From positions 124,001-188,000 of the forward strand of contig VWPU01004991.1 in the NCBI GenBank assembly GCA_013398955.1: 64,000 bases of DNA. The letters run 5' to 3'. This document shows positions 38,601-49,991 of this stretch, one piece after another. The notes beneath the pieces are model-generated. The model searched no databases. It was not told where the DNA came from and saw only the letters and a program-made list of their open reading frames with translations. Each line of letters starts with the position of its first letter. Positions within the stretch are counted from its first letter, which is position 1. Position numbers and translations under genes: made by a program. The DNA is from Callaeas wilsoni (Eukaryota > Chordata > Aves > Passeriformes > Callaeidae).

Positions 38601-41600
38601 CTGAATAAAGAGAATGAATAAACAGAACTTGATTCTGCAGAATTGTCAATCTGGCCTTTTCACAGAACATGAAATTAATTAAATAACAAGACCAAAGCAT
38701 TTCCCTGCCTCAATTACTTCATTTTTCCCTGAAAGTGATAGAATATAATTATGCTCACATATGTAAGAAGCTCCTGTAAAAAGCAAAATCTATTAATCTG
38801 TTAATCAGGCCACACTTCAATAGAACCTTTAATGCTGTGCATCCAGGGGCGCTTCACCAAAAGGCAAATTAGAAACTCAATTAATTATGAATTATTTTAA
38901 TAAATTACTTGTAAGCCTGGATTTAAAGGAGATATACGTATGCCAATGCATCAAATTATCATGGGTATGAGAACCCCAAAGCTATCATGAGCTGCAGCTG
39001 GAAACATCTTAAGTAGAAGAGGCTAAGGATTGGTTTAATCTGAATCTAGAAAAAAATCTGAAAGCTACTGAATTTTGAAGATCCCAATAGAAATCTAACT
39101 CTGCAAGTCAAAGAAGAGGAAGAAAGTATAATGTATTAACCATGCAAACTTCCTAGTGATTACCAGGGTGCCAGATACTTTCAAAGTTCCAAAACTTACA
39201 ATAAAAGAAGAGAAAATTGGGTTTAATGGCTATGAAAAAGAAAAGCTTACTACAGGATTGAAGCTAAGTAGGTCGCTTCATATACGCTTTGTTATGAACA
39301 CAGACTGAAATCAAGTACATGAGTGAACATTAAAAACCCCCTGCATCTTCCTTTCTAGCTATGTAATAACTCTGGCATACTGGGATACCCCAAACGTGAA
39401 GCTGTTGCAGTACCACATTCCTATGCAGGATTGATGCAGAGATTTGAATGGTGTCTACAGATGTAGTAACGATTTGGTTTTATGTAAGAATACTATGTTG
39501 TCTTCAATGTAATTTTAAAAAATTGGTTTTAGGCTTTCTATTGCTTGAATACTTATAATTTACTAGAAGCTTTGTTCATTTTACATGAGAAAGAAAAAAA
39601 GAAAATTTGTAAACTGCAGTCTTCATACTGAAGTACTCAAGAGATCTATACAGCCAAGGCAATAAAATGTTGTACAATATCATTACTTATATGAGAAAGA
39701 AAATAATTTTACTATCTGTGGCACTTGGGTATCGTCAACTTTGTGTCTTTTGGTTATATTGGCATCCTCAGCACCACACAGTCTCACCCCTGTCAGCCCT
39801 GCTTTCAGCCCTCAGTGCCTCTTTACCCTTTCCGAGACAGTGAGCGCTTATAAATGGCTCTGACACTTTCCCATTGCTCTACTTTGTCTGATAAGGTGGT
39901 GAAAGCTGCCCCAGGCATGTGACCAGACTTTCAGAATACAGGAAAGGATGACTCAGGAGATGTAACACCATCTTTGATGGGAAAAAAAATGTAGAATGGA
40001 GAACAGGAAGGTGAGCAAAATCTGGGACAACACAGTATTTAGCTGGATGTCACAAAGGCATAGAGCCCTCTGTGAGTATTTCTCACCTAAAAGATTTTCA
40101 AGGGGAAAATTCTTACAGTAGTTGACATTAAAATATCAGTCTGTCATCTTCCCTGTAACCTGTAGACTAAAGTGAAAAATCATATATTTTCCCACAATTG
40201 TTCCATTATTTTTGGAAAATATTTTTCCCAATGCAATTTTTTTTTTTCTGGCTAGGTAGTTTCATAACGTGATATACTACTGTGTTCAACTGAAAGATTT
40301 AAAATAATTACCAAAGTAATTGTTTTGTCCTTGTAAGTTTGCTAGCCCTGAGTTGCATGTGAAACACATTTTCCTTTTCTACTTTCACTCATATAATACC
40401 TTTTGGTTTTTACTAAGTACCTTGTCAAAGGTACTTAAATTCCGTTGTCCTCATTCTTTAGATTTTTATCACCAAAATTGCCCGTACAAAGTGGAAAAGA
40501 TGAGTGACTTATGATCAAAAATCAGAAATAAGTAGCAGGCTTTGTCAAAACAAGCAGCAGTTGTAGTAGTCATGGTATATTGGTGCCAGCCCATGGGGGA
40601 ATTCACACTGTTGGAACAATTCAAGGACTCAAGGGTAGGAGGAGAAAATGAAATCTGCTAGAGGGTGCAGAAAGAAAATAGACTTGGGGATATCAGAAAG
40701 CAAGTTACATTTGGAATTTATTATACCCAGCTGGAAGAGGCTAAAGAAGAACCGAAGTCCTGAAGATTTCCACAGCTTCATTTACAGGGCCATTAAAAGT
40801 TTAATTTACCTCAGGCAATGGTTTTTAAATTACAAATTAGAACAAGGCAATGATATTTTAAGTTTGTCTCATTGCTTTGCACTTATCAAAAGTGGTATTA
40901 AATCTCCTGAGTCCTCTGCATGATACAAATATCAGCATTTTCACAGAGTATTTTTCAGAAACTTACATGTACTTCTGGTTTGCACCTGATGACATCAAAG
41001 ATATGAGGATGCATAACACCAAATGTAAACAGAAACCTGGATTTGATGTAAATGTCAGTCTAGCCCCAAAATCTGAAGTAAGAGTGATTATCCGCTTGAG
41101 GCATTCAAACCTGGAGATAAAACTTATAATAAGAACCTGAATTAATAGCAAATACATGATATGAAAGAACAAAGATATTCAACAGTATGGCTTAAAATCA
41201 ACAGCTAGTCAAGTTTGTTATTTCAAAGGCCGTTTCTACCAGTTTCAACATCTGATAAACTGTGGTGAACAAAGCATCCCTAGTGGAACAAGTTAAAACA
41301 CTCTGATCTCTCACCAATCTACTGTGAATTCTCTAATTTACTGTTCTTAGTCTGTTCTAGTTCATAAATGATGTAATCAGCAGCTGCTGAACTGCAGTTC
41401 TAATAAGTTACTAGTGCTTGCAGCAAACTTTGTGCCAGGCTTTACATAATTTTGTGACATTTAGTAGTTTTATTATTTATCATTAATATTCCTTTATTTG
41501 TAACAGTATTTATTCTAACTTAACCATGTAGCCAGGAGATACTGTTGAAGTCAAAGACAATTATAGGAGCATGGTTCCTAGTTTTTTATACAGTTCTGTA

Positions 41601-41866
41601 CACAGACAGATGCCTTTCCACCACTATCTTGATCTTGAAGGCCTGTGGTCATTTGTTGTCTAGAAGAACTCACAATCCTTCAGCCTTTTACCTTCCCATC
41701 ACTGAGGTCCCCAGACACTGTGGTCCACACCAGAAAAGTCATCCTACACTGGACACTGGAACCTGATCATCTGGTAAAATGCTCTCTGAGAATGTTTTCT
41801 CATGCACTTTTTAGACTTACTAGCACTCTCACAGTCAACAAGTTGTCATCAAGTTCTTTTAGTACC
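29643..41866. other. Unique AT-rich DNA, no supported gene
   Basis: This is the longest repeat-poor stretch of the window (12 kb). No gene, RNA gene or transposon is recognisable. It contains a perfect 13-bp inverted repeat at 37923-38023 around a 72-codon minus-strand frame, and a homeodomain-motif-rich block at about 38600-38960 that looks like a conserved non-coding element (see findings). Very old repeats may be present but cannot be recognised by eye. Confidence 0.5.
37923..38023. repeat. Perfect 13-bp inverted repeat, 75-bp spacer
   Basis: TGTAAAGCACCTG (37923-37935) is matched by its exact reverse complement CAGGTGCTTTACA (38011-38023). No target-site duplication is obvious outside the arms, so a miniature transposon cannot be claimed. 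A perfect match this long at this spacing would be expected by chance in only about one in ten windows of this size. Confidence 0.8.
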
Positions 41867-42841
41867 TGTCATGAATGGAGGGATGTACTTCACCCATAAG
41901 ACAGAAGCAACAACATAAACTTATTGGTCCTTGTTGATACAAAACAGTGTTAACAAAATTCAATGGTAAATGTGACAGTGGTTTAACAAGGTACACCTGA
42001 GTATTTACTGCACAGAGAATAGGGTCAGATAAAGCTGTCAGATCAACCCATTGAGTCACAATGTTCAGAAAGGAATCCTTTGCTTTCTATCCTCCTCCTC
42101 AGAGATGAGTCTAGGTACAGCTGGATCCAGTCCTAGCCCCATACTTGGTTAACAGTTTAGGTCTAAAGGCTCATATATGCACAATCAATTCTTTATATAA
42201 TCTAGATATGATTTCAAAGTTTAGCATGCTACCAGTCACTGACAATGAGTTCAGCAAGGAATCTCTCAACCTCAAGGAGTAACCTGGAGAGGTGTCCCTA
42301 CTCAAGGGAGATCCTGGCGTGTAGCCTGCTGATGTGCAGAAGATCTCAGCAGGCCCTGGGCTGTCCACTGTTTATAAAGTAAGATGACTCACTGGTATTT
42401 GCATACCAGCAAGACATCTGGGTCAGTGATCCAGACAGCCCTTGGCTACCATTTTGTCATCCATCCCCCAAAGTCCACAGTAAGCTGGATGCAGCAATCA
42501 CCACCCCCAGTGGTGGTTATGGCTTAAGCAGGGCAGTGGAAGGCAGGGGAGGCACACCATTTCTGTCCCTCTTCCTGAAGCTGTTCCAAGGATGAATGGG
42601 GTGATTACAATTTCAATGTCCAGTTGAGACTTAGCAAATGAGAGATGATGAATGTGTGGGCCTATATCTGAGGAACAAGGAACTCTCGAGAGAGTGGGAA
42701 GCTCTGAACTTTTTATTGTAATCAATATTTCTTAAGTTTGATAGCTGTTTGAGAAATGGCTGGACTCTGTCTTCTGTTGAGACGAATACACTAATAGTCC
42801 AGGGAAAAAAGCAATACAGAAACACAGATTCACCAGGGTCA
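41867..42841 (-). mobile_element. Probable avian ERV LTR (minus strand)
   Basis: Read on the minus strand this has the anatomy of a retroviral LTR of about 975 bases. It starts TGACCCTGG (plus 42841 downwards). A TATA-like TTTATAAA lies at plus 42371-42378, and an AATAAG that could be a mutated polyadenylation signal lies at plus 41920-41925. It ends GGGTGAAGTACATCCCTCC then CATGACA at 41867. That 3' end resembles the ends of avian ERVL-type LTRs that I know. The distance from TATA to polyadenylation signal (about 450 bases) is long, so either R is long or the real boundaries differ. No flanking internal gene sequence or second copy is visible, which suggests a solo LTR. The 3' end is fairly secure. 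The 5' boundary at 42841 is inferred from the TG...CA rule and from the adjoining element. Confidence 0.5.
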
Positions 42842-43130
42842 TGCTGCCATGGTTTAGCCCCAGCAGCCAACTGAGCCCCACGCAGGCGCTTGCCTGTTCC
42901 CGCCCCCCTCAAGTGCAATGAAAGAAAGAATTGTGAGTAAAAGTGAGAAAACTCATGGCTTTAGATTAAAAAGTTTAACAGGTAAAGGCAGCAAAGCCAA
43001 ACAAGGAATTCACTGACCACTTCCCATGGGCAGGCAGGTTTTCAGCCATTCCCGGGAAAGGGGATGGCACGTAACAGTTCCTGGGGAAGGCAAAAGCAGA
43101 GTCCTATTGCTCTCTGTTGATCCAAGTCCC
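42842..43130 (-). mobile_element. Truncated LTR of a second avian ERV type (minus strand)
   Basis: This is the R-U5 half of an LTR on the minus strand. On the plus strand it begins at the LTR 3' terminus, TGCTGCCATGGTTTAGCCCC, followed by CAACTGAGCCCCACGCAGGC, AAACTCATGGC, and AAGTTTAACAGGTAAAGGC (reverse complement of the region with the polyadenylation signal). It continues with GGAATTCACTGACCAC, CCCATGGGCAGGCAGGTTTT and CGTAACAGTTCCTGGGGAAG. These are the same landmarks, in reverse, as in the plus-strand LTR at 14314-14909. This copy is less decayed in the shared part but lacks most of U3, and the truncation end (43100-43140) is uncertain. There is no internal retroviral sequence. Confidence 0.8.
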
Positions 43131-44233
43131 TAGATGCATGTCACAAAATTGATCACAATATAAATAAATGAGATTAGTTTGTTTGGTTTTGATATGGTTT
43201 ATGTTTTCATCTCATACTATAATTTTTAATATAATAAATACATTTTCTTCACACCAAAAATGATAAACTAAAAAAAAAAAGCCATTTGAGAATTAGGAGG
43301 TGTTTAAAAAATTCAGAAATTATATACACTGCAAATAAGACTTCCAAATACAGGAACAAACAAGCAGCTCATTTCTTCAATGCTTTTCTACTAAATCCAG
43401 TAATCTGAAGGATTCCTTTGAGGCCAATTGAAATCAGTATGCATTGGCAAAATTAGCACAATGAAGGAACTCTTAAGTGGTCTAAGATCATACTAGCTTT
43501 TTACTTTACTATAGGATTAAACAGAATAATTTTGTGCAGTATGAATATTTACCTAAGCAAACTGGAAAGTTGTTTTTTCTACCATATACCTTCACTACAA
43601 CACAGCTTGGAAAATGATCACATGCTCTTATCTCTGCAGAAAATGGGAAAACAAAGTTGAAAAACATCATTAAAAAAATCCAACTTTTTTTTTGTATTTT
43701 AATACCACAGAGTGTTACTCATTGAAAATGGGAAGCTTATATTTTGTCAAGAATACAAGACAGGCTGAATACTTTTTAAAAAGTCAGTGTTATCCTGAAC
43801 TAAAAGAATCAACTTTTAAAAAGTTGGAAAGAAAGTTAAGCTTTAGAATAATCTCTGATTTAGGATGCATTCAAATGCTAAAAACTAAGACAAGAAAGGA
43901 TGTGGAAGTCTTACAGCTTTGTCAGAAACATTAGATATTGGACTTGTATTTTTTTGACATTACACACACACACAAATAGAGCTTGGGTTTGATTAAGCAC
44001 ACAGAAAAAACCACTTGGTTTCTTTTCACTTAAAATGAAAAATGTTTTTTGCATCACTTAATACAGAAGTTGAGGAGAATTTGAGACTATATACAGGCAA
44101 AATAGGAATAGAATGACTAGGATTATTGTATAAAATATGTTTTTCAAATTTGCTGTAGCTCTATTTTCCTATACTTTGTAAGATACATATGCTTGCTGCA
44201 AACATGGAAATTGTAATTAGGTATATTTAAAAT

Positions 44234-44259
44234 AATAGGTACTTAAAATAGTACCTATT
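44234..44259. repeat. Perfect hairpin, 10-bp stem and 6-base loop
   Basis: AATAGGTACT (44234-44243) and AGTACCTATT (44250-44259) are exact reverse complements around TAAAAT. No T-run follows and no gene is near. It could extrude as a cruciform but has no evident function. Confidence 0.8.
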
Positions 44260-45121
44260 TTTGGAAGGGGAAAAAACATTTTAAAAAGTAGAGATGTCAG
44301 ATTATTAAAGCAAAATAAATTGATTCGGGCTTGACTCTTCTTAATTAATTTCTCTCCAATTGGGTGCAATCTACTTGTACTCTCTTCAGGGTTGTGATTT
44401 AAGATGCGTCATCACAGCCTTGCTTACAAATAAGCACCTATGCTGCCTTCTGATGGGCAGTACATCTTGTTATTAAACTTTCAGATTAACTGTGTATAAT
44501 AAGTAATGATCATTGATAGGATGATCTCTGGATGACCATCCAGTTTGAAAGCACCTGGATTTCAGAGTTCTGAAATGTCTGTTTAGCTCTTCTCTAATTT
44601 CTGAAGCCAGAAACTGAAAAACACTATTTACCTCAGAAAACTGTCTGCCCTGAATAATGACTTCCACATTAGTGCTCCTCTGTAAAGCACAAAGATTTCT
44701 GATTTAAATTCATGACATTAAAAATGTTGTTTAACATCAGGCAATAATAAAATAAATTCATAAACCACAACTTATATAAAATGAAAAAAATATGATTACT
44801 AGGTACAGAAGCACAAGTGCAAAATTGAAAGCAAAATTTTAGATATTCTTCTCAGATTCCTTGTACTTTCTGTGAGTTTTTAAGCAGAGCAGTTTCAAAT
44901 TCTTGACTGATATTAAGGTGTTAAAGACATCAAATAGCTCATTAAGGACTTGATATTCTTTATTGCTATATTTCTGGGAAAAAAAATAGATAACAATGAA
45001 CAGAAAATCATGCTTGAAGCCATCTACTGTGCACTCATCAAAAAATCATTGCTCTAGGAAAATAACCAGAAAAAAAAATTATTCCCCATAGCGGCAAAAT
45101 TAAAGACATTATAATTTTTGC

Positions 45122-45141
45122 TTTTTTTTTTTTTTTTTTTT
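45122..45141. repeat. Poly(T) run of 20
   Basis: A homopolymer of 20 thymines. No retroposed element that would end here on the minus strand was recognised downstream. Confidence 0.85.
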
Positions 45142-46203
45142 ACTTCCAAGGCACTACTTATAAGCAAAGTGTATAAGCCAAGTAAATAAAGATTATTAGA
45201 ACACAGTCAGTAGGTACTTTCTTTCTCGGAAACAACAGATACCTCAAAGTGTACTGTGGCTGCATCATTGCTATCATTTCCTGCATGTGCTTCAAGAATT
45301 TTATTTCCTCTCATTCAGCTGTGGAAATTGTTCATCTTGCCTGTCAAGAAATTCAGTGAGATAAGTGCTTGGCCTTAAAAAGTGCTTGGAACTGCAAAGA
45401 TTAATACAAATGGAAATTATGAGTATACTCTAGCTGTTATACATGAAATACAGAAATATATTTCCTTGATTCTGGCTTGTCCATGATACCTTCAAAACAG
45501 ATACCTTTTCCTCAAGGTAAAAATTAATACTTGCAAGGAACAGCATCTATAATTCCATGAAAGTAATAATTCTTTTTTATTCTACTCCCACTTTATGTGT
45601 GTGGAAAAAAAATTCCTTCAGAAGGGCATTACTAGTATAAAATCAATGAACTATAAAGTTGGATTTGTTTTTGTAGTTTATCACTGAATGTGAGAACACA
45701 GGTTCAGAGTCTCTTTGTTATTTGGCAGACATAAGTCCTTGACAATCAACAAGAAACTATTGGAAATTACTCAACTTTTAAGAAATATATCAGTTTGTAA
45801 AACTTAACTAATTTCATTATTCTCTAAACATGAAAGGAAATTATTTGATTTCTTAAAATTACTGTAACCCCAAAACTTTCCAAAGAGGAAATAATTCAAT
45901 CCATAAAAGATTCTCTTACCATCTCAGGGCAAACCATACCTATATCCTTTGGCTAACTGATGTTTTCCTAATTGTCAGCTAACTGGTCATTCCAACATAT
46001 ATTCTGCCCTACTATAACCAAAATAAGGAAACTTTCACCAGTGCTCTTAATAGAGTGATAAAAAGAAAGGAGAAAGTAACCTGGAATGTACTTTAACTAT
46101 CTATGGCAAAAAAAGTGAAGTAAAGGTGAGAAAAGATCTCTCCAACCATAGCTATTAGATATCTCGTTTTTCAGAAGTTTAATCTTATACTGCAGACTTT
46201 CCA

Positions 46204-46316
46204 GAAAGAAAAAAAAAAAAAAAGAAAAAGAGAAAAAGAAGGAGGAAGAAAAAAAAAAAAAAACCAAAAAAAAAACCACCAAAAAACCAAAAACAATTGC
46301 AGGTGCAAAAAAAAAG
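46204..46316. repeat. Adenine-rich, purine-biased low-complexity tract
   Basis: About 110 bases are nearly pure A with interspersed G and C: first A/G (GAAAAAG and GGAGGAAG units), then A with CC pairs. On the opposite strand it gives a meaningless Phe/Ser-rich open frame. The homopurine half (46204-46262) is the kind of sequence that can form triplex DNA. Confidence 0.85.
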
Positions 46317-49012
46317 TCATTTGACCACCAATGATAATGAAAATTTATGAAAACTAGATATTTTAAAAATCAGTAGTAAAAATATCAGTTGAGTTGAATT
46401 CCCATCTAGGTCTGAGTGAATCTGTATTTGTACATTCCTGATTACCTAATGCCATTTAATTCAGTGAACTTTATGTAATTTTTTCACTGACTTAAGATGT
46501 ACTGAACTTATGTAAGTGACTCTGAAACAGATTTTGCTCTTGACTACACTGGTATAATTCAAGATCAACTTTGGAGAATTCGACACCGAGATCAACTTTA
46601 GAGAAATCAACAGCAAATTTATGAAGCTGTTATTAAGAGTAAATTCCTTTTAATTTGTTGTCATCATTCTCCATTTAATGTTGCCATCTCCATTTGATGT
46701 TTTGATGTCATTTACATGCAGAGCTGAGATGCTATGAAGATGTTCATCATCCTCTTATTATTATATATTTAATTATCTTTGCTGACAGTTCCAGATGGAC
46801 ATCATGGTTGAATTAAATTTTTTTATAATGAGATGGAAATGTTTAAGTCCCCAAAAAATTTAATGCCATCTGTAATTTATTGTCAAAACACATGAAACAT
46901 ATTAGTTCAGTCATTTTGTTTTCCAAGTTATACATAGCTTTCAGAATCTTTGTGAATCCTGAATAAATCCTTTACTGCTCTATGAAGTTGCAAGCAAACT
47001 GGTACAAACATTTATAGGGAAAAAAATTGAAAAGCATATTTACTGGGAAAATTCTGGAAAATTCTGCGAAGATCAATACTGTCCTTATCCTCTAAAGTAT
47101 AAGGATGGAAATTTGAAGGTCTCTGAGTGGTCATTGCACTTTGGCTCCTCCTTTGAGTAGTGACTTCCTTGTGGGTTCTCATTTATGAGTAATTTAAGTT
47201 AAATCTTTAAGACACCTACATAACAAGAGAAAGCTTCATTCAAATCCCGTTATGGGCTAGATTCCTAGTGAGTTAATCTCAATTTATTCCAGTGCTTAAA
47301 CTGTCCCTCAGCTTGAGCAGTTTTCTTCCTCTCCGATGTTTATCTCGTGAGACATTCATAGTGAACAATCATCTTCCCTCTTGGTCTTAGTTTTACTGAG
47401 TTAAACATCACATTATTCTAGTCCATAAAACAGGTTCTCTCTTCTCTTGATTATTTTATTTGCTCTTGTCTTTACCTGCTCTTCTTTGAATTTAGCAGCC
47501 ATAGACATTTTGCTCTGGATGCATTCTTACTAGTGATTTGTACAGTGGTAGCAATACTTCTCTGCTGGTTCTGAAACTATTTTGCCCGTTACAGTCTGAA
47601 ACTATATCTGATTTTTGTTCTTGAGAGATTTTAGTCTTTTCTAACTGCATTCCCCCATGTTGGAACACACATTGTGGAACGATCTAATCTGACCTTGATT
47701 AAAAAGTAATAGGTTTGAAATGGCATTAGCACGTGTTTGAACTTATGTAGTATATGAAGTTGTTAAGCAGATTCTTTTTTTAGCAGAACAATAATGTACT
47801 CAAATTAAGGTGTTTAATATCACTGAAACAAAATTTACTCAACAAACTTGGCACAGTGTGTAGTGTCCAGCCTCAGACAGAACTTTGAGTGGACTTGTTT
47901 TATGATTTTTGAACAAGTATTTTATGATATTGCTCTTTTCCATACGGTTTCAGCAGTTGTCTTAGCTACAGTACTTTGGATCAAAGTACTGCAACATTTT
48001 TTAATAATGAACTGTTAGCCTTAAAGGAAGCTTGAGCAATCATGGTGATTTGCATTGCCTCAACTATTGTTCATGTGTAGAATTTTTGTCACTCTCTTTA
48101 AATCTATTTAAAACTGTGTTAATGCTCTACTCTGTGTGATCTCATTAGGGCTCTCTGGCTAAGCTGGCAGAGCAAAACACTTGGTACGGAGGACTCAGAA
48201 TCCACAGTGACATTACAAATGGGCTTCACTTTGGACTGGAAACATGGCAGGATGACTTGCACAACTGGAGTGCTGCAATGGATGGCCATAAATAGGGTTG
48301 AGGGTTTATGGATAAGAAAGGCCAGCAAGACACATATCCCACTGGGAGTCTGTTATAGACTGCCCAACCAGGATGAAGAGACAGGTGAAATACTCTATAG
48401 GCAACTGGGAAAAAATCTCACCAATCACTAGTCCTTGTTCTCATGGGGGACTTCAACTTACCAAATGTCTGCTGAAAGTACAAGACAGCAGAGAGAAAGC
48501 AGTCTGGGAGGTTCCTGGAGTGTGTGGCAGACAATTCCCTGACAGCTGTTGAGTGAACCAATTCGGGAAGGTGTCCCACTGGACCTGCTGTTTGTGAGCA
48601 GGGAAGGACTGCTGGGCGTGTGACAGTTGGAGGCCACCTTGGACACAGTGATCACAAAATGATAGACTTTTTCCAGACAGCAGACCTTGTCCTGTTTATG
48701 AGACTGGCTGAGAGAGTCCTTTGGGAGGCAATCCTGAAAGGTAAAGGAGTCCAGGAAGGCTGGACATGCTTCAAGAAGGATATTTAAAGGTACAGGAGCA
48801 GGCTGTCCACACATTCCAAATGATGAGCCAGTGGGCAAGAAGACCAACCTGCCTGAACAAAGAACTTTGACTAGAACTCAGGGGGAAAAAATAAGGTTTA
48901 CAACAGTTGGAAGAAGGGACAGGCAACTCAGGAAGGGTACAAGGATATTGTGAGGTTGTGGTGGGCCAAAGCCCAGCTAGAATTTAATCTGGCTGCTGCT
49001 GTAAAGGAAAAC

Positions 49013-49032
49013 TTTTTTTTTTTTTTTTTTTT
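49013..49032. repeat. Poly(T) expansion inside CR1
   Basis: Twenty thymines sit within the CR1 ORF2 region, where related copies have only a short T-rich stretch before a TATAAATACAT-like sequence. This is most simply slippage expansion of a pre-existing T-run, and it disrupts the reading frame. Confidence 0.75.
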
Positions 49033-49239
49033 GTTATGAGTACATCAGCAGCAAAAAGAGGTCTAGAGAGAACATTCATCCTTTATTGGACGAAGGGAAA
49101 AACCTAGTGACAAAAGATGAGGAAAAGGTTGAGGTACTTAATGCCTTCTTTGCCTCAGTTTTTAATAGCAAAACCAATTGTCTTCAGGTTCCCAGCCCCC
49201 TGACTTGACAACAGGGACAGAAGGTAGAAACAGGGAACA

Positions 49240-49268
49240 GAATGAAACAAAAGAGAATGAAACAAAAG
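49240..49268. repeat. 15-bp tandem duplication inside CR1
   Basis: GAATGAAACAAAAGA is present twice in a row (from 49240 and from 49255). It is a small duplication private to this CR1 copy as far as I can tell. Confidence 0.7.
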
Positions 49269-49991
49269 AAAATGGTCAGCAACCTGCTGCTCCACTTAGA
49301 CATACACAAGTCTATGGGGCCAGATAGAATCCACTCAACGGTACCAAGAGAGCTGAGGGAAGAGCTCACCAAGCCACTTTCAATCATTTACCAGCAGTCC
49401 TGGCTCACCAAAAAGATCCCAACTGACTGGAAGTCAGCAAATGTGATGCACATTTACAGGAGATGTTGGAAGGAGGATCCAGGGAACTACGAGCCAGTCA
49501 GTCTGACCTTGGTACCAGTGAAGGTCATGGAGCAGATCATCCTGAGTGCCATCACATGGCGTATGCAGGACAGCCAGGGGATCAGGCCCAGCCAGTGCAG
49601 GTTTGTGAAAGACAGGTCATGCTTGAGCAGCCTGATCTCCTTCTTATGAGAGGGTGACCCATTTAGTGGATGAGGGAAAGGCTGTGGATGTTGTCTACCC
49701 AGACTTTAGTAAAGCCTTTGACACCATTTCCTGGAGGAAATGGCCTCAGGTTGTGCCAGGGGAAAGTTAGATTGGATACTATGAAAAAACTGCCTCACTG
49801 AAAGGATGTGGGGGCAGTGGAACAGGGTTCTCAGGGAAGTGGTAGAATCACCATTTCTGGAAAGGTGTTTAGAAGACACATGTGGAACTTAGGGACACGG
49901 TTTAGCGGTGAGCATGGCAGTGCTGGGTTAATGGTTGGACTTGATGATCTTAGACCTTTTTTTTCCAAAATTAACGATTCTATCATTCTGT

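Larger units (their letters stand above)
43131..48119. other. Unique AT-rich DNA, no gene found
   Basis: No gene or transposon is recognisable. Low-complexity runs are frequent: (AC)6 at 43962-43973, a 20-T run at 45122-45141 and the purine tract at 46204-46316. A 10-bp perfect hairpin lies at 44234-44259. Small tandem duplications lie at 46562-46604 (AGATCAACTTTGGAGA and AGATCAACTTTAGAGA), at about 46664-46703, and at about 47043-47066. Confidence 0.55.
48120..49991 (+). mobile_element. CR1 LINE, longest copy, EN and RT remnants
   Basis: This 1.9-kb CR1 copy begins inside ORF2. Endonuclease remnants include GDFNLP (48446-48463) and GHSDHK (48641-48658), the latter being the catalytic SDH region of the AP-type endonuclease. 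The reverse-transcriptase part follows: GPDRIHSTVPRELREELTKP, IPTDWKSANV, QIILSAITWRMQDSQGIRPS (about 49310-49590), EGKAVDV, and motif A as PDFSKAFD (49698-49721) with its catalytic aspartate. At about 49733 the sequence jumps to the ORF2 C-terminus and 3' UTR (ATGGCCTCAGGTTGTGCCAG, ATGGTTGGACTTGATGATCT). It ends in GATTCTATCATTCTGTGA (about 49974-49991). About 1 kb, including the YADD-box part of the reverse transcriptase, is deleted. Smaller gaps against the familiar consensus occur near 48671 and 48957. Stops and frameshifts are frequent, so the copy is dead. The left boundary is approximate. Confidence 0.96.

Noticed and set aside
46097..46282. Phe/Ser-rich minus-strand open frame
   Set aside because: It is the translation of the A-rich low-complexity tract on the other strand.
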